Assembly (NCBI GenBank): GCA_016110215.1 | Contig: JADWQD010000017.1 | Location: 186,001 to 250,000 of the forward strand | Direction of reading: 5' to 3' | DNA: 64,000 nt | Source of the DNA: Capronia americana | Lineage: Eukaryota > Ascomycota > Eurotiomycetes > Chaetothyriales > Herpotrichiellaceae | Shown here: piece after piece, positions 1 to 9,416 of the stretch | How positions within the stretch are numbered: position 1 is the first letter of the stretch | Layout of the letters: every line of letters begins with the position of its first letter | Notes under the pieces: generated by a model | Seen by the model: only the letters and a program-made list of their open reading frames with translations | What the model was told of the DNA's origin: nothing | Database searches by the model: none | Made by a program: the position numbers and the translations under genes

Positions 1-2
1 GC

Positions 3-86
3 GCAAGCCCCTCTCCCACGACGCCCTCGACGCCCTATGGCCCCGCCCGCCAGCACATGGCGCTGCGCAAAGCCGCGCTTCCATGA
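3..86 (+). CDS. possible 3' end of a gene truncated by the window edge
   Basis: Reading frame 3 is open from the first base to a TGA at 84-86. It encodes a Ser/Thr/Pro-rich tail followed by a short basic end (27 codons). The local GC content and the proline/serine composition look like the C terminus of a fungal protein, but two other frames are also open across this GC-rich stretch. No family can be named. Treat it as a weak call that only the upstream sequence could settle. Confidence 0.25.
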   Translation, partial: ASPSPTTPSTPYGPARQHMALRKAALP

Positions 87-1132
87 GCTTGTCTGTCTGT
101 CTAAACTTGGGGCGTTGTTGCGCGCCGGGGCTGACTTGGGGTGGGATTTAAAGGGTAGCCTTGCGCCTTGCATGCTGGCCATACCTTTATGGGGGGTAGC
201 TTGTGGCCCGTCTGGTTTTGCCCATCAATATCGGATAATCACAGTGTACCCGTACTCCGGATGATCGGTGGTGGAATGTACTGTTTACCGCACGGACTTG
301 CGGCGAGTATTTACATACTATTATGTACTCGGTACCATTAGCTGCACGCCACACTCTGTCCATTCGATGCTACTTACGGAAAGATACTGTAGATATCTTG
401 GTTCACATGTCGGTATGGGCGATGGCTTTCAGGCAATCATCCGCGTCCGCCGTCAGAGAGGTGAGTGTCCGGCCGCCATAACCACTGACCGCATACTACG
501 TAGGATGGGACTAGTTATGCAAGGAGGGAGAAAGGAATCTTCTGAGATTCATAAGGAATGACATATGACACACCCGTACAATGTACACAGCGCAAATAAT
601 TTCCATTTCGTCCCGGCTTTATGCATTGCAATCAAGGCAAAGCCCTTTATGGAATTCCAAAGTCTGCAGACGCAGCACACCAAAGCTCGTAGCCCATCCA
701 GATGGCCCTGTTGAAAAGCGAAATATAGATGTTGGCTTGTGCGATTGTACCAGCATATACCCAACGCTTGTTGACAGCCGTGTACTGGCGCCCCATAACG
801 TCAACTCCCTTCATGCAACCCAGACGTTTTTTCCTCCCGTCCTTCGCGAATCGGCAAATGGGCTCCTCTCCTTCGTCAATGTGTCGTACAGTTTAGCAGC
901 ATCTGCAGCCTGATCGCCTCAAAACGCGTTGATGCAGCTCCATGGCTGACGACCTTGAACAATGACGGGGATTCGAAGGAATTATCCCGGTCAGCATCGC
1001 CTCGCCGTCGATTGGGCAGCGAGGATCATGACCCGAAACCTCGTCCTTCGAGCTGATTTCGATTTGGTTTATCCTCAACCATAGTATCGGAGAACCGAGT
1101 ACGAACCTTGCTCTTTCGTTGCATTCATGCTT
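87..1132. other. intergenic, no supported gene
   Basis: Only short, low-quality open frames on both strands, the longest about 110 codons, with no recognisable domain. No repeat or RNA gene was seen. It includes the 3' flank of the acyltransferase gene on the minus strand. Confidence 0.5.
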
Positions 1133-2698
1133 TTAATGGTTCTTTTCCGGATTGCCGACTTGAATCGTGCTCGAATCCTTGCGCAACGGCAGTATGGTGC
1201 CCCCATTTGATTTGCGCTCAATGACTGGAGCTTTCCCAGCGACGACGCCCTCGAGCTTGCTAGTGATCTTCGCGAATAATGGTTCCAGCTTCAAATTCCA
1301 GAAGTAGCTGGCGACGACAACACAGAACCCCATGACCACGGTCGCTATGAAGCGCTGCGAGGAACCTGGTAATGGATATCGCTCGACGAGTACTGCATGT
1401 CCGTCTTCGCCCTGGCCGGTCGTGATTACTTTTGACTGACCAAAGTGAAGAACCCACGCAAAAACAGTCCGCAAGAACATTCCGTGGAGGAGATAGATTG
1501 CAAAACTGACTTTTCCGAGCCATAAGAAAGGTCGTCGAGAAAGCGCCCAGCGAGCATGGGGGGAAATAATAATGCCGGCAATGAGCAAAATGCCGCCGAG
1601 CGAGCCGTAGATGCGCTCAGTGGCGTAGAGTGTATTGTTTGGGAAATAATTTGTTGCAAAGTCTCGAAGCCAGGTTGACCAGGATGCAGCTTCAGCGTAA
1701 GAACCAGGATATGACATTAGAAAGAGCGACAGAAAGATGATTGGTGGGGACAAATAAGGTGAGTAAGGTGCCATGGTCTTGGGGATATCGGAGAGGCTGA
1801 GTTCGCCCAGGGCAATACCTAGAAAGCAGCAGAGGCCAGCCCACGCTATTCAATGTTAGTAAAAGTTGTTGACTTTGACATGTCTTCACTTACGGTCCCC
1901 GATGATGTGGCTCCAGTTCAACGACCAGTACGCCAAGAAGAATAGCGTCACTGTGCGCCAGCCGGGGGTCATGGTTGTCACGAGTGATAGGGCGCTGATG
2001 ATCATAATACTGCCTTGAAGTAGGTACACAAGAGCCCATTGGGGTTGATCGTACGGGTTCTGATCCCCGAACGCCCATGTTGCGACGAGACCGTGAAACA
2101 GGTCGACGATCGCGGAAAACCAATCCGAGGAAGGTGGAGGTGTATTTTCATGCAGCCAGTAAGCATCGCTCTGAGCTGACATAGAATAAAGACCCAGATT
2201 GCAAATGAGCCAGCTGATAACCGTGGCAGCAGTGGCGGGAAGCACGAGCCGGAATATGCGACTGAACGATGAAGATGCCAATTTCTGCAGAGCCTTGTCG
2301 ACTTGGTCAGATCTGGCGAGCTGAAGAGGTTTCAAGGCATTGACGAAGCCCATTAAGATGAAAAAAATGGCGACCCAGGAGTGACCGCTGGCGACTAGGC
2401 GGAAGATTGGTCGTTGGAAAAGATACGGCGTACTGCTGGAAGGGGCGCAACATGGTGGAATCAATATTCTGGCATAACAGATGACGACGTGTGACGAGAC
2501 GACAAAAACTGCCGCAATGCCTCGCAAGCCCTACGGATCTGTGTCAATGAAGTTGAATTTAAACGCCGGCGAGGTGGGCAATCAGGAACCTACATCCGCC
2601 CAGCCGGTGTCCTTCATTGCGCGCTCCTTGACATCAGGAGGAATTCGAAATGAGCTCAGCCGTCGGAGGCCACGGCTGGCTCTTTCCATGATGTTCAT
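1133..2698 (-). CDS. acyltransferase 3 family membrane protein
   Basis: Three exons: 2594-2698, 1894-2530 and 1133-1845, giving 484 residues. The introns (2531-2593 and 1846-1893) carry GTAGGT/GTAAGT donors and the frame closes exactly. Across the first junction the protein reads DGLRGIAAVFVVSSH, the N-terminal signature of the acyltransferase-3 family (PF01757), with the conserved His in the first membrane helix. Several further hydrophobic segments follow, and the length matches fungal members. The family transfers acetyl or other acyl groups to sugars, lipids or small molecules from within a membrane; the substrate here cannot be told. The start was chosen because the short first exon begins with an ATG, has an in-frame stop just upstream and splices in frame. 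No neighbour suggests a pathway. Confidence 0.85.
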
Positions 2699-3967
2699 GG
2701 TTGGCAGTTAACATAGCAAAGAAGCTGGAGGCGTAGAGTCATCACTTTTTCATCTCCACGAAAGAGATGTTGTGGACAGGAGGTGGTGTTCAGCCTCAAA
2801 ACGTGAAGAATGTCCAAGTTGGCCGTGAGAGAAATCCTTGCATGTTTGATCGGCTGGTTGAGGAGCTCGGATCGTGCGAGGAAGGTGGGCATATGTCTGA
2901 GTCACCCAACCAGAACGAGACTTCACAGTGGGCAAGAGGAACCACAGTGGCTGATGCCCTGAATCTGACAGAACTTTCAGCCAATCTTCACTTACAGGTG
3001 ATGACAGGCTCGCAGCGGCAGTGGTCTCCGGGCTTAACTTTAGCGAAAGGGTAGCCCAATCTGAAATCCCCAGGGCAAGCCGAGGCACGTGCCAGGCCCG
3101 AAGCTCCCGGCGAACCTTTTCAGACTTCCTTGGAATTCGTCAAATGAAACTTAGCGCAAACTTGACGCGATTAGTAGGCAGCGAGGGCGCAATATAAATT
3201 TACTAATCTGTTTCTCTTATGTCAAAGGGATGGAAGGCATCTTTAACAAAACAATACATGACTGCATTGGCTTTGTGGAGCGGCGGGGGACCATCAGGTA
3301 GTACGTAGCAGCCAATACTACCCCCGCACGAACTTCACCGTGGTACAGTGAGCGCCGGGTGTGTCCCGAGTTCAACGTGCATTGAGTTTGGGCTAAGTTT
3401 CATTTGACGACTTCAAGGAAAATTCAAGTAAGGTTGGAAAAGAAACCACCTGTCGTCTAACAAGAACAAACACCCAGACGCCCTCCTTGAATGGCGCATC
3501 CAATCAAGACACCATGTCTATCTCTTCGAGTCATCTAGTGCCCGTACAAAACATCGATTGCACGCTCCAAACTAAGCGGCAATTGGTGACGCGTCATACT
3601 TCTTGACTCGAGGGATTGGCGTCAAATCGACTTTGGCTGAAACTTGAGAGCGGGTTCCGTAACCCGTTGGCCACGCCGATCACCAAGTCAGAGACAACGA
3701 TTTATTATGCTGGTACAGATCGAGGAGGTGGAACATATGGTGTCGCAATGCAGAGAGGCTATACAGCCGCGGTCAAAACAACCTCGTATATCCAGACTCA
3801 CGGGTAAGCCATCTTCGTACATGTGTTACTTTGCTTGTGGTACAGAGTACAACGTCCGAACTAAACCATGCGGCTCAACACACAAAAGTTACAAACATAT
3901 CTTTCAAAGGCCCACGAGGCTCGTCTCTCCTCGCTCCGATGACACGGTCCTCTCTTCTACTAGCCGA
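2699..3967. other. intergenic between acyltransferase and wetA-like gene
   Basis: Holds the upstream region of the acyltransferase gene, the inverted-repeat element at 3113-3435 (listed separately) and the 3' flank of the wetA-like gene. Open frames of 60-150 codons here show no domain or consistent coding character. Confidence 0.5.
3113..3435. mobile_element. MITE-like element with long imperfect terminal inverted repeats
   Basis: The segment at 3137-3162 is the reverse complement of 3385-3410 with 25 of 26 bases matching. The similarity extends outward with small gaps to AACCTT at 3113 and AAGGTT at 3435, giving arms of roughly 45-50 bp around about 220 bp of non-coding DNA. Size, long arms and lack of an ORF fit a miniature inverted-repeat element or a foldback remnant. 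I found no clear target-site duplication, so class and exact ends are unknown. Confidence 0.55.
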
Positions 3968-5797
3968 TTAGGTGAAAATCGCCCTCTCAAACGCAGCAAC
4001 ATCGCCTCCAGCAACCATCACAGCCTTCTTCGCCGCTTCGCTCAACTTCTTTCGCTTGTCCCTGGCCTCTTGCTCTCGTCTAGCCCTCGTCTTTGAACTA
4101 CCACTGGGGGCCACATCGTTCAACAGTTTCGACGCATCTTTTGGCGTAAAATTGACGAAGTCAATCACCGCTCCGCCACCCGTCGGCGTCTTAGGTGCCT
4201 TTGATATTCGAGGTCGCGAGGATGATCTGGCTCGTTCTGTTGGGAAAGGTTCATGTGCAGAGGTGTCCTTGATCGGCCCCGATTTGTGGATCGATTTTCG
4301 GCGAGTCTGGCTATGGTCGGTTACACTACGGTTTGGTGAACGTCGAGGATTGCGGCGTGGACTGATTGTCCCCGGTGACACCGGGGGTGAGGGGGACCGA
4401 GATGGGGACCTTCGTTGTTTGCGGGGAGTGCCGAATGGAGACATGTCAGAGAAAATCTGGGTTGGAGGTGGTGGAAGAGGCGGGTATGAAGACATCGGAT
4501 TGGATACCGTTGTGACTGCAGGATATGGCACCGCAATACCGATGGGCGCCGGAGCTGGGGGCAGGTAGTGTCGCGCCTCGTATAATGTGGCTTGACTCAT
4601 CTGTTCCAGCTCGGGATACTGGATTCCAAGTCCTGTCGAAGGTTTCTCAATTCGCTGATGCAGAATTGCGTGAGGTACACGCTGCGGAATTGGAGCGGCC
4701 AGCGCAGGGTAAGTCTCTTCCGGCGCCAATGATGGGAGCGGCGGATGAACAGCAGTCATAATCGCTGGCGAAAAGATAGGCTGCGATGACGGTACACTAA
4801 GATTGGTGTTCGAGGTATGCGTCCTCGCCGCTTGCGAGTGGATCGAACTACTCGATGATGGCAGGCTTGCACTGATGGGAGATGGCATTGAGCTTAGTGC
4901 ATGTGCGGTGAGATGGTCCTGATGGTCGTGACTGAAAGCATGACGGTCTTCCAGAGGCTTCTCATGTTGCGGACTGAGCAGCAGAGGGTCAATCGCGCCC
5001 GCCTCTGCGTACCCTGTCCCACGGTACGGATCGACATATCCTGCAGGGAAACTGTTGACATTCTGATTTTGAGCCATTATTGCAGCATTCATGTCGCGAG
5101 CCAATCGCGCATGTACCCCTTGCTTTCTTGGACTGGACTGCCCTTGGAACTGACGATCATATGGCAAGCGCAAGTGGAAATCCTGGAAATCCTGCTGCCA
5201 GTTGCTCGTGTCGGCATGGCCGGCCCGAGGTGAAATTGGGAGTTGCGCATACATTGGGCTTGGGGATAGGGTGGTGTCGCGAGAGAAGGGAGGCCGTGCG
5301 AATGTCGCTGGGTCATATCCATCGGCGGCAGGCGAAGTCACGAATCTCTTTGTCCGACTTGGAGAGGTGACCTCAAATGGCGACACTGGCCCAAGCGCAT
5401 GATGAAAATTATGGTTGAGGTTGTTCATTGTTTGTATGGGTTCGGGTCGCTTTGTGTCGAGTCTCCGAGTTTTCTGCACGGTAAGTCTGGGTGGCTGCTG
5501 TCTTTGTTTCAAACACCAGACGCCCTGTCGCCATGGTTGAGGTGAGTGTCCACGCTCGGCTGCAGAGGTATCGGGAGATGGGAGCTTGAACTCGTCCTGG
5601 TTGAAAGCATCACCGAACAGGTCTCGGAATTCGTCGATCTGCGCTTCGTTGCCCTCGTCGCTGTCAGCAGGTTGGTACATATCCTCGCTGAAAAAGTCTT
5701 CGAAGGCGCTTCCTTCATCGGCGCCTGTCGAGTAGAACATCCTCAAGCTGTCGTGATCGGGCCGGAACAGGCAATCAAGCGGATCTGCCAGAGACAT
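3968..5797 (-). CDS. wetA: WetA-like conidial development regulator
   Basis: Single exon, 609 residues from the preferred Met at 5797; an in-frame Met at 5851 would add 18 residues. The last 66 residues form a conserved basic block with FVNFTP, VAPSGSSKTRARRE and KKLSEAAKKAV, the C-terminal hallmark of the WetA family as I recall it. The N terminus is acidic and aromatic (about residues 20-70). The middle is low-complexity, rich in Ser/Pro, with SPSRSPSPP-type stretches. Length is near the 500-600 residues usual for WetA. In Aspergillus, WetA acts last in the BrlA-AbaA-WetA pathway, directing conidial wall maturation and spore metabolism. A long gene-free upstream region is compatible with complex developmental control. 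Identity rests mainly on the C-terminal block. Confidence 0.75.
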   Translation of the reverse strand: MSLADPLDCLFRPDHDSLRMFYSTGADEGSAFEDFFSEDMYQPADSDEGNEAQIDEFRDLFGDAFNQDEFKLPSPDTSAAERGHSPQPWRQGVWCLKQRQQPPRLTVQKTRRLDTKRPEPIQTMNNLNHNFHHALGPVSPFEVTSPSRTKRFVTSPAADGYDPATFARPPFSRDTTLSPSPMYAQLPISPRAGHADTSNWQQDFQDFHLRLPYDRQFQGQSSPRKQGVHARLARDMNAAIMAQNQNVNSFPAGYVDPYRGTGYAEAGAIDPLLLSPQHEKPLEDRHAFSHDHQDHLTAHALSSMPSPISASLPSSSSSIHSQAARTHTSNTNLSVPSSQPIFSPAIMTAVHPPLPSLAPEETYPALAAPIPQRVPHAILHQRIEKPSTGLGIQYPELEQMSQATLYEARHYLPPAPAPIGIAVPYPAVTTVSNPMSSYPPLPPPPTQIFSDMSPFGTPRKQRRSPSRSPSPPVSPGTISPRRNPRRSPNRSVTDHSQTRRKSIHKSGPIKDTSAHEPFPTERARSSSRPRISKAPKTPTGGGAVIDFVNFTPKDASKLLNDVAPSGSSKTRARREQEARDKRKKLSEAAKKAVMVAGGDVAAFERAIFT

Positions 5798-8056
5798 GAT
5801 CAAAATGAACAGACATCGTGAACAAACAAAGCTTGACCCAAGGGACGGCAATCAAGGATCAGATGCATGAATGTGACGAGGTAAAGTAAACAAATTCCCC
5901 TTGTACCACGTGAACACATCAACAAGGGCTGGATGGGTGAGGAATGCCTCGACTGGCACTCGCGATATTGCGCTGGCCCAAGCCCAGCGCTGCCAGTATC
6001 TGGTTCACATCTTGGCGGTTCAGGATCAGGTCCGGGTCGACGGGTTTGGGTCTCGAAGTCGTCGCGGACCCAATACAACGGTTCATGCGAAGAGATGTGT
6101 ATGGATACCACCTGGTTGGCCTAGTGATCGAGGAGGTACTGTCATCATCACAAGGGAGCCCATACTAAAGAACACCGTCGCTTTCCCTCGTCACCCTGTA
6201 CCTCACTTACTCAGTGATACATTTATACCTATTTACCATTTCGCTAGGTAATCCTTTGATACTCGCTAGTGCCTATACCTCCGCAAAACTCAAAATAGTC
6301 TTTAGCTAGGCTAAAAAGGCGTTATGGTCGATCGTACCGAGTAATCGACCGGGGTAATGTACCAACAGCACTAGTTTCATCTCTGAGCGCGCATTCCGAT
6401 TAGTTGGAATTTGATTGTGACCAATTGGAGGCATCTCCCATGGAGTCGTGTCAAGATCCGTGTTTATCATTTTTTGGTAAATGACCGTGACCCGTAGGAG
6501 CCCGTGCCCATTGAAAAGGGCCCTTGAAAAAGGAGGTCGGCCAATAATACCCCGACGAAAGGGCTAACGGTGCCGTTTGCTTGGTCTTTCCATGCAGGTA
6601 CGGCCTCTCCATGGGCATTGCATTGTAATTAACTGATCTGGATACTGTCAACGCTGCCCAAGCCTCACAGCTCGAAGTTCGCAGGAAAATGGGCTACCAA
6701 ACAATCCAAGCACAGTTTCTGTTCATCCGAATTCATACTGGCATTTTCGTTGTGAATGATGCACCTTGTGTGACTGATACTTTGACTGCGGTAGGGTGCT
6801 TTGTCTGCGGGATTTTGCTGACATCCTTGCATCTGTGATTTCCAAGGATCCATTGTAACAATGTATACTGGCATTTCCTGAAGGCGCTTGTTTAACAATC
6901 AGTCTTCTGTTGGGACGGAGCTCTTGCAGCACGACTTGTGACCATTCTGACAACCACCATATCCGTGTTTGCACTCGCCCCAGAGGTCTGCCCCTCATTC
7001 TCAGGGGCGAACTGATTGCGAAGGTGCCATGCCTTCTATAGAACAGCGAACTGATATTGAAGCAGCCCTTTCAGTCACGGAGGTCCGCAGAAGATAGTCG
7101 ATGTGGCCTGACTTGTTCGGATGACAACCGCTGAGAAGGTGGCGGGTCTCAGTATATACTATGGCACTTTGCACACTTCCGCCATGGCACTCTCCTTGCG
7201 CCGTACTCCGCATCCATCACGGCGCATGTCCAACGGTTGCGACACAGTACGAGTATCTACGAATGAAAGAGGCATAGCGAGGCTGGCGTGGAGGACAGCT
7301 GAGTCATATTGATTGAGCGGGTGCCACGCACGTCATTAGGCTGACTTTGTGGGGGAGGCAAGTCACTCCCAATTCAGGGTTTGAGGCCCATAACCATGGC
7401 TGAACTGCTCATTTGTCATCAAAGCGAGTGTTTCGGGTACGGTTTTGATAACAGATGCACGCGGCTGAAGGCAGGAAAAGGAGACTCCTTGCTTCACCAT
7501 CCTTCGCAAATTACAGGAGCCGGTAGAAACACGGCAACAAGGTGGGGGAGGGGGATGGGGAAGGAGATAAGCGCCGCAGCCAGAGGGCAATTGCTCACGT
7601 GGCCTACAAAGATAGACGTCGGCAACAGTAATTTCCAATCCTCAGGCCTGAAAATTTCGTCGAGAGATTTGATTTTCACGATGAAGTACCAGAAGAGCCG
7701 AATAATTAATTGTATTACTCGTAGTGAATGACTTGATGAAGAAGGACTTTCATGGTGAAGGTCGGAGGCTTCCGCTGCCTTCTGGCTGATACTAGCGGGA
7801 CGCAGCCACGAATTATGATTGGCCCGGCCACTGCGGGCGCCACTGCAACTGCGCTTGCCACCTTGTCACTGCCTGCCTGCCACCCTCTGACTGATTAATG
7901 ACTACCTACTTAAAGCAGGGTCCTCAATCTTCCATCTCTTCTCTTCCTTCTTACCACCACACCACTCTCCACCATCCAAAGACTCGGAAGTCTTCTTCGA
8001 TCTTTCATCTCATCTTCAACTCACATCGATCACTACATCCTCTTACCTCCGCAAAA
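5798..8056. other. 2.2-kb intergenic region between divergent wetA-like and polyubiquitin genes
   Basis: No supported gene. It serves as 5' region for the wetA-like gene (minus) and polyubiquitin (plus). Open frames up to about 116 codons overlap one another on both strands with no recognisable motif. The right end is the polyubiquitin promoter. Confidence 0.5.
7810..8056 (+). promoter_or_regulatory. polyubiquitin promoter and 5' leader
   Basis: A reverse CCAAT box (ATTGG) lies at 7818-7822. A long pyrimidine-rich tract of TTC, CCT and CCACCA runs from about 7920 to 8050 up to the ATG. CT-rich leaders of this kind are typical of strongly expressed fungal genes. The frame happens to be open through the leader, but the sequence is low-complexity and the ubiquitin start fixes the true ATG at 8057. 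Confidence 0.5.
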
Positions 8057-8971
8057 ATGCAGATCTTTGTCAAAACCCTCACTGGCAAGACCATCACCCT
8101 TGAGGTGGAGTCGAGCGACACTATCGACAATGTCAAGAGCAAGATCCAGGACAAGGAAGGCATTCCTCCTGATCAGCAGCGCCTCATCTTCGCTGGTAAA
8201 CAGCTCGAAGATGGCCGCACCTTGAGCGACTACAACATCCAGAAAGAGTCGACCCTGCACTTGGTCCTCCGTCTCCGAGGTGGTATGCAAATCTTCGTCA
8301 AAACTCTTACTGGCAAGACCATCACTCTCGAGGTTGAGTCCAGCGACACCATCGACAACGTCAAGAGCAAGATTCAAGACAAGGAAGGCATTCCTCCGGA
8401 TCAGCAACGTCTTATCTTTGCCGGAAAGCAACTTGAAGACGGCCGCACCTTGAGCGACTACAATATCCAGAAAGAATCCACTCTTCATCTCGTCCTCCGC
8501 CTCCGTGGTGGAATGCAAATCTTCGTCAAGACACTCACCGGCAAGACCATCACGCTAGAGGTCGAGTCATCAGATACAATTGACAACGTCAAGTCAAAGA
8601 TCCAAGACAAGGAAGGCATCCCACCGGACCAACAACGCTTGATCTTCGCTGGCAAGCAGCTTGAGGACGGCAGAACTCTCTCAGACTACAACATTCAGAA
8701 AGAATCCACACTCCATCTCGTTCTCAGACTTCGTGGTGGTATGCAGATTTTCGTCAAAACCTTGACCGGCAAGACCATTACGTTGGAAGTCGAGAGCTCA
8801 GACACCATTGACAATGTCAAGTCAAAGATCCAGGACAAGGAAGGCATCCCGCCCGACCAGCAGAGATTGATCTTCGCTGGCAAGCAGCTTGAAGATGGCC
8901 GCACGCTTTCCGACTACAACATTCAGAAGGAAAGCACCTTGCACCTGGTGCTGAGACTGCGTGGCGGTCAG
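8057..8971 (+). repeat. four tandem 228-bp ubiquitin coding units
   Basis: Direct tandem repeats with boundaries at 8057, 8285, 8513 and 8741. They are diverged at synonymous positions and invariant in protein. Confidence 0.95.
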
Positions 8972-8974
8972 TAA
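8057..8974 (+). CDS. UBI4: polyubiquitin precursor, four head-to-tail repeats
   Basis: Encodes 305 residues: four perfect 76-residue ubiquitin units starting at 8057, 8285, 8513 and 8741 (228 bp each), plus one extra C-terminal Gln after the last Gly-Gly. Each unit begins [11 protein letters not shown] and ends LRLRGG. Deubiquitinases cleave after each Gly-Gly and remove the tail residue, which prevents the precursor being conjugated as it stands. The proteins are identical between units while the DNA differs at many third codon positions, so the units are not very recent copies or have escaped homogenisation. Intronless. Ubiquitin serves proteasomal targeting and other signalling, and polyubiquitin genes are usually stress-induced. 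The N-terminal extension implied by the longer open frame is rejected as leader. Confidence 0.98.
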
Positions 8975-9416
8975 GCATTTCGCTGACGGATTCCGATTGA
9001 TGATTCACGTGGCGTTTGACGTGGCGAGCTATTAGGATTAGTGGCGTGAACATGGCATTTTCATGACAGGGCAGCAAAAGAGCGCCGCTCAAGCTGGCTG
9101 TGAACGCCAAGCATGCGAGAAGTAGCATTAAGCAGAATAAACATCTCTTCCTTCTCCCAATTATCCTCTCTTCTTCGTAGAAAGTGATTTCCAAAGTCGT
9201 TGTTTTCGTAATGTCTTGGAAGAAGTTTCGAGAGACATCTTCTAGAACTGATCTGGTGACTTGCCACCGTGCCTGGGACCGCGCCAATGTCTGCGCTTTT
9301 GTGTCGGCTCCGCGTGTAGGTCAACCTTCCCTTATTTCTCATACGCATCTACAGAGTACCTTTATTGTACCTCAGGTTTTACATTCTCCGGGACGTTAAG
9401 CCATGCGTTAGTGATA
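8975..9416. other. intergenic between polyubiquitin and BRAP2-like gene
   Basis: A 442-bp spacer between two genes on the same strand. It holds the 3' end of polyubiquitin and the 5' region of the next gene. No other gene seen. Confidence 0.5.

Noticed and set aside
3972..4568. 198-codon plus-strand ORF opposite the wetA-like gene
   Set aside because: It mirrors the conserved C terminus of the minus-strand gene and has no domain of its own.
7898..8056. In-frame N-terminal extension of polyubiquitin
   Set aside because: The extension is low-complexity, pyrimidine-rich leader; ubiquitin precursors start at the first MQIFVKT unit.
5798..8056. CATTCY (AbaA-type) sites upstream of the wetA-like gene
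   Set aside because: A few copies occur (for example 6392-6397), but a six-base degenerate site is expected about once per kb on two strands, so this is not evidence.
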